Source: an uncultured Bacteroidia bacterium (lineage in GTDB: Bacteria > Bacteroidota > Bacteroidia > Bacteroidales > Prolixibacteraceae). From it: a stretch of 35,843 nucleotides of DNA. The translations under genes were made by a program, and so were the position numbers. A model generated the notes under the pieces. That model did no database searches. It was not told the DNA's origin and was given only the letters and a program-made list of their open reading frames with translations. The DNA lies in the NCBI GenBank assembly GCA_903923905.1, contig CAIXZH010000002.1:1-35843 (forward strand), written 5' to 3'. Positions 26,790 to 34,383 of the stretch are shown here, in pieces. How positions within the stretch are numbered: position 1 is the stretch's first letter; each line of letters opens with the position of its first letter.

Positions 26790-28286
26790 ATGCAATCAAA
26801 TTATTTTAATATCGTGGTTTTGGTATTTCTGTATGCCTCGGCTTTTTCCCAGGAAACCTTGCAGAACCGGAAGCCATACGCCGCCGGGCGGTTTTACACC
26901 GATCATCCCGACGAATTAAAGACCCAATTGCAACAGTTTTTTTCACAAGCTATCAGGCAAAGATCAGAAAAAAATCCGCTGGCCATTGTGGTACCCCATG
27001 CAGGTTATGTTTTTAGTGGCGGAGTTGCTGCTTCCGCCTATAACCAGATTGATTCTGGCAGCAAATTCGATCGGATTTTTATCATCGGATCGAGCCATAC
27101 CAGCTCTTTTGCAGGAGCATCAGTTTACTGCACAGGTCATTTTCAAACTCCATTAGGGATCGTCAAAGTTGATCTTGAATTGGCAAAAAAATTGGTAAAA
27201 GAAAATGAGCTACTCAGAAATTACCCGGAAGCCCATCAGTTTGAGCATAGCATTGAGGTGCAACTCCCATTTTTGCAATACCATTTACACACCGATTTTA
27301 AAATTGTTCCTATCGTCATTGGATCTTCCACGGTTGAAACTGCTAAAAAACTGGCCTCAATTCTTAAACCGTTCTTCAACGAAAAGAATCTCTTTGTGAT
27401 TAGCAGTGATTTTTCCCATTATCCTGATTATGAGGGCTCACACTTGGCAGACCAAGCCACAGCCTATGCAATTAAAACCAACGAAGCTTCAAATTTAATT
27501 GCGGTTCTCAAAGACAATGAAAAAAAGGAGATCCCCGGGTTAGTAACCAGTCTTTGCGGATGGAGTTCGGTACTTACCCTGCTTTATATGACGGAACAAC
27601 TGCCCGATCTGAAAGTTGACCTTATCCAGTATAAAAATTCGGGTGATTCCTCCTACGGAGATAAACAACGGGTGGTCGGGTACTGGGCTATTTCTTTCTT
27701 TAAACCCGAGACAGATAATGTGACCACTGAATTTTTGCTATGCACCGCTGACAAAACATCCTTGCTCAAGCTGGCGCATGAAACTATTTCAGAATATATC
27801 AAAAAAAGAACAACTCCCGAAGTTGATCCTTCAAAGCTAAGTAAAGCCTTAAGAACCCCCTGCGGAGCCTTTGTAACCCTTAATAAAAATCATAATTTAC
27901 GGGGTTGTATTGGTCATTTCGAGGCCAACCTTCCCCTCTGGAAAGTTGTTCAGCAGATGGCAATTGCTGCAGCTACCCAGGATCATCGTTTCAATGAGGT
28001 TCAAGCGAATGAAATAAGCCAGTTGAAAATTGAAATCTCGGTGCTGACCCCAATGAAAAGGATAAAGTCAGCCGACGAATTTATTTTGGGGAAGCAAGGT
28101 ATTTACATCAAAAAAGGCAACTCATCAGGGACATTTCTTCCCCAGGTTGCCGCTCAAACAGGCTGGAGTAAGGAGGAATTTTTGGGACATTGCGCGCGTG
28201 ATAAGGCAGGACTTGGCTGGGACGATTGGAATACCGCTGAACTTTATACCTATGAAGCGCTGGTTTTTGGGGAGGAGGGGAAATAG
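26790..28286 (+). CDS. Exported AmmeMemoRadiSam system protein B-A fusion (MEMO1-AMMECR1)
   Basis: Two families of the AmmeMemoRadiSam association are fused in 498 residues. Residues 1-21 form a Sec-type signal peptide (VVLVFLYASAFSQ), so the protein should be periplasmic. Residues about 25-305 are a MEMO1/LigB-like domain. His70 (VVPHAGY), His103 (GSSHT) and Cys256 (TSLCGW) correspond to the metal ligands His49, His81 and Cys244 of human MEMO1, and SSDFSHY (205-211) is also conserved. Residues about 320-495 are an AMMECR1 domain with its signature LRGCIG (370-375). The function of either family in bacteria is unknown. The divergent neighbour is a radical SAM gene. The four-helix-bundle gene, the membrane protein and the second radical SAM gene follow on the same strand. 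Confidence 0.93.
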   Translation: MQSNYFNIVVLVFLYASAFSQETLQNRKPYAAGRFYTDHPDELKTQLQQFFSQAIRQRSEKNPLAIVVPHAGYVFSGGVAASAYNQIDSGSKFDRIFIIGSSHTSSFAGASVYCTGHFQTPLGIVKVDLELAKKLVKENELLRNYPEAHQFEHSIEVQLPFLQYHLHTDFKIVPIVIGSSTVETAKKLASILKPFFNEKNLFVISSDFSHYPDYEGSHLADQATAYAIKTNEASNLIAVLKDNEKKEIPGLVTSLCGWSSVLTLLYMTEQLPDLKVDLIQYKNSGDSSYGDKQRVVGYWAISFFKPETDNVTTEFLLCTADKTSLLKLAHETISEYIKKRTTPEVDPSKLSKALRTPCGAFVTLNKNHNLRGCIGHFEANLPLWKVVQQMAIAAATQDHRFNEVQANEISQLKIEISVLTPMKRIKSADEFILGKQGIYIKKGNSSGTFLPQVAAQTGWSKEEFLGHCARDKAGLGWDDWNTAELYTYEALVFGEEGK

Positions 28287-28415
28287 TTCCTGTGGTTACT
28301 TTGGCTTTATTAGGTTTTGAAAAAGGTTCCTGTAGTTTCTGTTATTTCTGAAAAAGGTTTCTTTGGTTCCTGTGGTTTATGTGGTTCTTTTGTTTTCTAT
28401 AGTAGCTATTGTTGG
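28286..28415. repeat. T/G-rich low-complexity left flank of the four-helix-bundle gene
   Basis: GTTCCTGT recurs at 28286, 28326 and 28366, exactly 40 bp apart, within T/G-rich sequence built of TTTCTG/TTCCTG units. The right flank (28845-28955) is built of the complementary A/C-rich units. The two flanks could pair in RNA around the gene. Confidence 0.65.
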
Positions 28416-28455
28416 AGTCGCACAAAATTATACCAATGATATAAAAATCAGAAAA

Positions 28456-28878
28456 ATGAGTACCGTTAAAAGGTTTGAGGATCTGGAAGTTTGGAAATTA
28501 GCCAGAGAGCTCTGTAACGAAATCTTTTTATTAACCGATCAAACTGCTTTTTCAAGGGATTTTAGTCTGAGAAACCAGATCAATGGTTCAAGTGGTTCAG
28601 AGATGGATAAAATAGCAAAAGGTTTTGAGCAGGATGGAAGTAGGGAATTTATTCAATTCTTATCCATTTCCAAGGGTTCCTGCGGTGAAAGTCGGTCACA
28701 ACTCTATCGGGCATTAGGCTGTAAATACCTCCCCATTGATAAGCTTGAGCTCTTATCACAAAAGACAATTGATCTGGGCCGCAAAATCTCTAATCTAATG
28801 ATCTACTTAAGAAACTCTGAAATCAAAGGCAATAAATACAAGACAGTAGCACAACAACAGAAACAAAAGGAACAATAG
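28456..28878 (+). CDS. Four-helix-bundle protein (23S rRNA intervening-sequence protein family)
   Basis: The core (FEDLEVWKLARELCNEIFLLT, then SLRNQI, IAKGFE, REFIQFLSISKGSCGE and SRSQLYRAL) matches the small four-helix-bundle family first seen in 23S rRNA intervening sequences. The start at 28456 gives 140 residues. The frame is open to 28363, but that extension translates the low-complexity flank and is rejected. The last 15 or so residues also read into the right flank. Family residues in helix 2 (normally QIRRAxVSIxxNIAEGF) have drifted here to QINGSSGSEMDKIAKGF. The gene sits inside the AmmeMemoRadiSam cluster and is probably an insertion. The biochemical role of the family is unknown. 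Confidence 0.85.
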   Translation: MSTVKRFEDLEVWKLARELCNEIFLLTDQTAFSRDFSLRNQINGSSGSEMDKIAKGFEQDGSREFIQFLSISKGSCGESRSQLYRALGCKYLPIDKLELLSQKTIDLGRKISNLMIYLRNSEIKGNKYKTVAQQQKQKEQ

Positions 28879-28955
28879 AAACAACAGAAATAATAGGAAG
28901 TTTTCCAGTATCGGATACCATTTCAATCGACAGAAACAATAGGAACAACAGAACC
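28845..28955. repeat. A/C-rich low-complexity right flank of the four-helix-bundle gene
   Basis: Units of the type ACAACAGAAACAA and AATAGGAAC recur across this stretch, in inverted orientation to the T/G-rich left flank. It covers the 3' end of the four-helix-bundle ORF and runs to 10 bases before the next start, so it may also influence expression of the membrane protein. Confidence 0.65.
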
Positions 28956-28963
28956 TCTTTCCC

Positions 28964-31447
28964 ATGTCCGCCTCCTATCCCCTTTTCTCAATCAGCATTC
29001 TGGTCATTTTATTTTACCTGCTTTCGGCAGCAATGGTCAGATTAGGATTGATGAACAAGCCAAACCACCGTAAATTCTGGAATGTCATATTGTTAGGCAC
29101 ATTCCTGGTAACCGGTTCAATCGGATTGATCAGTGTCCTGAAGATCAATTACAAACTGGAAATTCCTTATTATGACGAATTACTCCGATATCATGTATTT
29201 TTTGGTATTGGGATGATGATCATTGGCGTAATTCATTTAGGATGGCATCTCAACTACTATCTCCACATTTTAAAACCCGTTAAGAACAATGAAACAGCAA
29301 TTCCCATCATTCCCAACAACGACCCTGATCCCTCATTGTTAAAGAAATCGGCTTTTTTGCTGGGAACCACCACGATGATTGCTCAAATAATTTTGCTGCG
29401 CGAGTTTCTGACTGTTTTTAACGGCAATGAACTGGTTATCGGTCTTGTACTTTCCAACTGGATGGTTCTAACAGGGATTGGTGCCTATATTGGAAAACGT
29501 CCCCTAAAACGGACAAATTCATCTTCGGTCACTATTTTTACCCTTCTTTTACTTACGGTTTTGCCGTTCATTACACTCTTTTTAATTAATTTCCTCAAGA
29601 ATAAAATTTTCCCGGTCGGGGCTCTGATCAGTGTGTTTCAAATCTTCTTTGCCTCGCTGCTATTGTTGATTCCTTTATGCTTTGCAAGTGGTTTTTTGTT
29701 TACCTTCATTTCCAAATCTTATTCTGAAATCAAGAATAAAAACGAAACCGGTTCAGTTTATGGAATTGAATCTGCCGGAAGCATCTCTGGTGGTTTGGTA
29801 AGCGGCCTGGTCTTTATTTCTATTTTTTCATCTGTTGAAAGTCTGCTGGTTCTGGTAGTCATAAACGGTATTGCGCTATTTGTGATTAGCTTGAAAAAAC
29901 GATTACACCAATTAAGCAGGGTCTCCATTTTAGTAAGTTTCATCTCTTTCGTGTTACTTTTCTTTCATCCGGAAAACAGGATCAGAAGCTATGTTTATCC
30001 GAATCAAAAAATTGAGGTATCGAAGGATTCGCCCTACGGAAACATTGTGATTACCCGACGCGAGAACTTATGGAGCGTTTATACTAATAATTCCCTGATG
30101 TTCGACTCCGAGAATTTCATGATGAATGAAGAAGCCGTCCATTTTGCAATGTTGCAGCATTTGCAGCCATCGAATGTTTTGCTCCTCTCTGGAGGTCTTT
30201 CCGGGCAAATTGCAGAAATCATGAAATATAAGCCACTTTCAATTGACTATATTGAAGATAACCAGTGGCTTGTGACACTTATGAAAGATTCCCTTCAGAA
30301 AATCATAACCAGGGAAACCACTTTGTACCGTGCAGATCCGCTCCGGTTTATTCGCAAAAGCCTGAAAAAATATGACGTTGTCCTTATTAACCTGCCGGGC
30401 CCATCCAATTTACAGAATAACCGCTTTTATACTTTGGAGTTTTTCACCCTCCTGAAGGAGAAACTTCTACCGGGAGCTGTACTTTCATTCGGATTACCGT
30501 CACCGGTTAATTACCTGAATACTGAAGCAGTGGAGCTAAATTCCACCATTTTTTCAACTCTGAAATGCGTATTTCAGAATGTGATCATTATTCCGGGTGA
30601 AAAGCTTTATTTTATTGCCTCAGATGCAAGGCTTTCGTGCAATATTGTCGAAGCTGTTCAGAAGAGTGGAATCGAAAACCGTTATGTCAACAGGTTTTAT
30701 TTCGATGACAGTTTATTGAAACGTCAAAGTGAAACAATCCTTGCGTCCTTAAATCCAGAATCTGAAATCAACCATAACCTGAAACCGGTCTTGTACCGTC
30801 AGCAACTGGCTTACTGGCTCAGTTATTTCACGGGAAAATACAGGTTAATGGCATTTAGCGCCACAATGATTGCGTTGTTTATTTTTGTTACCGGATCAGT
30901 TTCTTCAAAAGGGATGTTCCTTACAGGGTTTTCGGCAACAGGAATGGAGATTCTTTTGTTATTCGGGTTACAGGTTTTCTTTGGAAATATTTACCTGTTG
31001 ACCAGCTTTGTGATTTCCAGTTTTATGATAGGGCTTTCCGTTGGATCGTTCTTTGGAAGATCAATCACAGGTTTTTATCAAAGAGAGACTCTCTCTGGTA
31101 ATCAACTGTTCTTTGGCATTTTTGCAGCCATAACCGGGATTTTACTCTTCTCGCCGGGTGTATCAAACCTGCCTCCCGCCATAGTTTATTCGCTGTACCT
31201 GACAGCCACTGCTGTGACAGGAGTTTTAACCGGCATTCAGTTCACCAGGGCCAGTCTCAACCAGGTGGGTAGTTATGCAGAAATTTCAGGGAACACATAC
31301 AGTTACGATTTATTTGGTTCTGCATTGGGAGCTCTGATCATGACAATTTATTTGATGCCAAAACTGGGAATAGTGGCATCGGCACTTACCATAAGTTTGT
31401 TAAATTTGGTATTCGGATTTTTCTTAACTTTAAGGAAAAGAAGCTGA
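28964..31447 (+). CDS. Polytopic membrane protein with spermidine-synthase-like domain
   Basis: An 827-residue fusion. The N-terminus has three membrane helices. The third carries His77, His91 and His95 in RYHVFFG and GVIHLGWHLNYYLH, spaced like heme-ligating histidines of DUF4405/cytochrome-b-like proteins. About six more helices follow (130-335). Residues about 340-555 resemble the Rossmann fold of spermidine synthase: DSPYGNIVITRR, LLSGGLSGQIAEIM, IDYIED and YDVVLINLPGPSN. The catalytic Asp motif of true synthases (DxxDP after YDVI) is altered to NLPGP, so classical aminopropyl transfer is doubtful. A C-terminal membrane block of about six helices closes the protein. It lies between the MEMO1-AMMECR1 fusion and the exported radical SAM gene. 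The start at 28964 follows the low-complexity flank. Confidence 0.82.
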   Translation: MSASYPLFSISILVILFYLLSAAMVRLGLMNKPNHRKFWNVILLGTFLVTGSIGLISVLKINYKLEIPYYDELLRYHVFFGIGMMIIGVIHLGWHLNYYLHILKPVKNNETAIPIIPNNDPDPSLLKKSAFLLGTTTMIAQIILLREFLTVFNGNELVIGLVLSNWMVLTGIGAYIGKRPLKRTNSSSVTIFTLLLLTVLPFITLFLINFLKNKIFPVGALISVFQIFFASLLLLIPLCFASGFLFTFISKSYSEIKNKNETGSVYGIESAGSISGGLVSGLVFISIFSSVESLLVLVVINGIALFVISLKKRLHQLSRVSILVSFISFVLLFFHPENRIRSYVYPNQKIEVSKDSPYGNIVITRRENLWSVYTNNSLMFDSENFMMNEEAVHFAMLQHLQPSNVLLLSGGLSGQIAEIMKYKPLSIDYIEDNQWLVTLMKDSLQKIITRETTLYRADPLRFIRKSLKKYDVVLINLPGPSNLQNNRFYTLEFFTLLKEKLLPGAVLSFGLPSPVNYLNTEAVELNSTIFSTLKCVFQNVIIIPGEKLYFIASDARLSCNIVEAVQKSGIENRYVNRFYFDDSLLKRQSETILASLNPESEINHNLKPVLYRQQLAYWLSYFTGKYRLMAFSATMIALFIFVTGSVSSKGMFLTGFSATGMEILLLFGLQVFFGNIYLLTSFVISSFMIGLSVGSFFGRSITGFYQRETLSGNQLFFGIFAAITGILLFSPGVSNLPPAIVYSLYLTATAVTGVLTGIQFTRASLNQVGSYAEISGNTYSYDLFGSALGALIMTIYLMPKLGIVASALTISLLNLVFGFFLTLRKRS

Positions 31448-31601
31448 ATCAGACAGCTGGGATAATCTGGAAACTAATTTTTTTTGGTTTCTTTCAAAAT
31501 TGGATTTTTACTTCAGAATACATGAACCTGGCATTCATTTTGCAGTTAATGTTTTCTGAACGTTTTAAAGGGTTTGGTTTACACTCGCAAAAATCAGAAC
31601 A

Positions 31602-32732
31602 ATGACGACCATTCATAAAATAAATAAGCGTGAATTTCTGAAACAGGGTATTGTTGCTACCAGTGCCATCACCTGTGCTCCGGTGATGAGTTTTGCCGGC
31701 AATTCCGGCGAAAAGCTCTGGGAATGGAGCAAGGAGGGATTATACTGGTCCTCAACTCCGCGAGGGACAAAGTGTCTGATTTGTCCCAATGAATGTGTGA
31801 TAAAAGAAGGTGAATCAGGACTTTGTCACAACAGGGTAAACCATGAGGGAAAACTTTATTCGATAGCTTATGGAAACCCATGCGCCGTCAATATCGACCC
31901 GATTGAAAAAAAACCGCTGAATCATTTTTTACCCGGTTCAAAGGCCTTCTCCATTGGAACTGCGGGCTGCAATCTGGCCTGCCTGAACTGCCAGAACTGG
32001 ACCATTTCGCAGATTGGTCCTAAAGAGACCCGCAATTACGACTTAATGCCGGATAAACTGATTGAACAAACTATTGCCAGCAATTGCCAGTCAATAGCAT
32101 ATACCTATTCCGAACCAATATCATTTTATGAATATACTTTTGATTCGGCCAAACTTGCACGTCAGCATGGGATCAGGAACGTACTCGTAACCGCTGGGTA
32201 CATCAATGATGAGCCGATGCGCAATTTATGCAAATACATTGATTCGGCCCGGGTTGACCTGAAATCGTTCAGCAACGACATTTACCTGAGAATGAGTGCC
32301 GGTTCCCTTCATCCAGTACTAAATACCCTTAAAATTGCAGCTGAACTTGGGGTCTGGCTCGAAGTTGTCAACCTGGTTGTTCCGGGCTGGACTGATGATC
32401 TGGATATGATTAAACGAATGTGCAACTGGCTGGCCGAAAACGGACTTGCCAGTTATCCGCTTCACTTTGACCGCTTTCATCCGGAATATAAACTGACACA
32501 ATTGTCTTCCACACCGGTAGGAGTGCTTACAAAGGCACGCGAGATTGCCATGGCTGAGGGAATAAAGTACGTTTATGTTGGAAATGTACCTGGTCTTGAT
32601 GCTCAGAATACCTATTGTCCTAAATGCCATGGACTGGTTATCGAACGGAAAGGATATTCGGTCCTCCAAAAGAATCTTGTAAAAGGTTGTTGTTCAAAAT
32701 GTAGTGAAAAAATTTCCGGCGTATGGGAATAA
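31602..32732 (+). CDS. AmmeMemoRadiSam system radical SAM enzyme, with Tat-like leader
   Basis: A 376-residue radical SAM protein. The cluster motif is C123, C127 and C130 in AGCNLACLNC (CX3CX2C). An N-terminal cysteine set (C58, C61, C65, C75 in CLICPNEC...GLC) and a C-terminal set (C339, C342, C363, C364, C367) could bind extra Fe-S or zinc. PflA-like landmarks include YTYSEPISFYEY and VTAGYINDEP. The N-terminus NKREFLKQGIVATSAITCAPVMSFAG looks like a Tat signal with Lys-Arg in place of Arg-Arg, so the folded enzyme may be exported. The ATG at 31602 preserves this leader. The family is named for its co-occurrence with MEMO1 and AMMECR1 proteins, encoded upstream here. The reaction is unknown. 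Confidence 0.92.
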   Translation: MTTIHKINKREFLKQGIVATSAITCAPVMSFAGNSGEKLWEWSKEGLYWSSTPRGTKCLICPNECVIKEGESGLCHNRVNHEGKLYSIAYGNPCAVNIDPIEKKPLNHFLPGSKAFSIGTAGCNLACLNCQNWTISQIGPKETRNYDLMPDKLIEQTIASNCQSIAYTYSEPISFYEYTFDSAKLARQHGIRNVLVTAGYINDEPMRNLCKYIDSARVDLKSFSNDIYLRMSAGSLHPVLNTLKIAAELGVWLEVVNLVVPGWTDDLDMIKRMCNWLAENGLASYPLHFDRFHPEYKLTQLSSTPVGVLTKAREIAMAEGIKYVYVGNVPGLDAQNTYCPKCHGLVIERKGYSVLQKNLVKGCCSKCSEKISGVWE

Positions 32733-32797
32733 CAGTAAACTCTTTCAAGTTTTAAATTATCTGTTGGAAGGTCAGAGCCGAACATCTAACGATCAAT

Positions 32798-33244
32798 TTA
32801 AGGGACAAGATTCTTTAAGACACTTATCAACTTGTTTCTCTCACGGAATGGCATTGCAGATAAGTTGATCCATGGATAATCTGCAAGCCCTTTTTTAACC
32901 CTGACAGTAAACCTCAACTCCAACTTTAATCCAAGAAAATACCGGCGTATCTCAATATTACGCAACAATCCGACCGGAAATTCAAACATTCTGAACATCC
33001 GGTCAACCGCAAATATTGAATAATACCTCACTGTCATCTTCTCTTTATTTACAGTAATTCGAATATATTGGAAATTCATCATGGCAATTAGTGATATCAC
33101 AACCAGAAATAATCCGGCCAAAATCACAGATGTACCAAATAATTCCAGAAATATGAGCAAAGCAATCGTCAAAAGCCAACATAACCCGGAAACCAGGAAA
33201 ACAATCCTTAGTTTATTCACCCATTTGCTGTTGCTGAAATCCAT
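32798..33244 (-). CDS. Small membrane protein with PH-like tail
   Basis: A 148-residue protein with two adjacent membrane helices (about 13-35 and 38-57). A cytoplasmic beta-rich domain follows, beginning with YIRITVNKEKMTVRYY, in the style of bacterial PH-like proteins. The C-terminus is basic. I do not recognise a specific family. It is convergent with the radical SAM gene, with 65 bp between the stops and no obvious terminator, and divergent from aroB. Its role is unknown. Confidence 0.75.
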   Translation of the reverse strand: MDFSNSKWVNKLRIVFLVSGLCWLLTIALLIFLELFGTSVILAGLFLVVISLIAMMNFQYIRITVNKEKMTVRYYSIFAVDRMFRMFEFPVGLLRNIEIRRYFLGLKLELRFTVRVKKGLADYPWINLSAMPFRERNKLISVLKNLVP

Positions 33245-33273
33245 ATTGAAAATTATTAAATAGCAAAATATTT

Positions 33274-33281
33274 TAACTTTG
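33274..33281 (+). promoter_or_regulatory. Candidate -7 box of aroB
   Basis: TAACTTTG is an exact match to TAnnTTTG, 19 bp before the aroB ATG. The nearest TTG upstream (33246-33248) is 25 bp away, somewhat too far for a standard -33 element. Confidence 0.5.
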
Positions 33282-33300
33282 CCCCAATAATAGTTAAAGT

Positions 33301-34374
33301 ATGAATAATTACCCCACCTATAACGCCACGATAAGTATTACCGGGAATCTTGAAAAAGAGCTTGGACATCTCCTTTCAGGTTATCCCAAAGATAAGATTT
33401 TTCTGGTCACCGAGCAAAATTGCGATAAATACTGTCTCCCATTAATCAGACAGACACCAGGATTTGATCATTTTAAAAAAGTAGTGATCCCTTCCGGGGA
33501 GGAGAATAAAAAACTCTCCTCCGTAGAAAAGATTTGGCTATTCCTGAGTAAAAACGGAGCAGACCGCAAATCATTGGTTGTAAATCTTGGTGGTGGTATG
33601 CTTACTGACCTGGGAAGTTTTGCCGCCTCAACAATAAAAAGAGGGATGGATTTTGTGAATATTCCAACCACTTTATTAGCCCAGGTTGATGCTTCTGTCG
33701 GAGGAAAAACAGGATTTAACTTTAATGGTTTAAAGAATGAGATCGGCGTTATTAATCAACCGCTTAGTGTTTTGATTGATACCCGTTTTCTTCATACAAT
33801 CGACAGAGAGAATTTCATTTCCGGCTACGCTGAAATGATAAAACACGGCATGATTAATTCTGCGGAACATTTGGATGAAGTGCGTAATTTCAATTTGAAA
33901 AATCCCGACTTTGAGGCTCTTCGTGGAATGATCGCCCGCTCTGTTGCCATCAAGGATTCTTTTGTTTTCCGCGATCCCAACGAACGGAATATCCGGAAAG
34001 CACTTAACTTCGGGCATACGATTGGCCATGCCTTCGAAAGTTTTGCCTTGAATTCTCACCACCCAATCCTTCATGGATATGCTGTGGCGTATGGAATGAT
34101 TGCAGAACTTTACTTATCACATAAGGTATGTGAACTTCCTCTGGTCACCGTGACTGAATTATCAAATTGGCTAATTGATACTTATGGAAAATATTCGATT
34201 GCAGAGTGGCAGTTTGGGGAACTTTGTCAATTGATGACACACGACAAAAAAAACGAAGGAACGCGTGTTAATTTTACGCTGATCCCATCTATTGGCAAAG
34301 TGGCTATCAATCAGAATTGCGATAAAAAACTCATTCTGGAAGCATTGGATTATTTCAAAAAAATGAATTGTTGA
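33301..34374 (+). CDS. aroB: 3-dehydroquinate synthase
   Basis: AroB converts DAHP to 3-dehydroquinate, the second step of the shikimate pathway, using NAD and a divalent metal. The 357 residues match the family. NAD-binding glycines GGG lie at 97-99, and the motif PTTLLAQVDASVGGKT at 122-137. The metal ligands are Glu178 (SGYAEMIKHG) and histidines in NFGHTIGHAFE and HHPILHGYAVAYGM. It lies 9 bp upstream of aroA in an operon that carries two steps of the same pathway. Confidence 0.97.
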   Translation: MNNYPTYNATISITGNLEKELGHLLSGYPKDKIFLVTEQNCDKYCLPLIRQTPGFDHFKKVVIPSGEENKKLSSVEKIWLFLSKNGADRKSLVVNLGGGMLTDLGSFAASTIKRGMDFVNIPTTLLAQVDASVGGKTGFNFNGLKNEIGVINQPLSVLIDTRFLHTIDRENFISGYAEMIKHGMINSAEHLDEVRNFNLKNPDFEALRGMIARSVAIKDSFVFRDPNERNIRKALNFGHTIGHAFESFALNSHHPILHGYAVAYGMIAELYLSHKVCELPLVTVTELSNWLIDTYGKYSIAEWQFGELCQLMTHDKKNEGTRVNFTLIPSIGKVAINQNCDKKLILEALDYFKKMNC

Positions 34375-34383
34375 GGAAATGCT

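Noticed and set aside
28363-28455. N-terminal extension of the four-helix-bundle protein that looks like a signal peptide
   Set aside because: It translates the T/G-rich flanking repeat. The family N-terminus begins at the later ATG at 28456.
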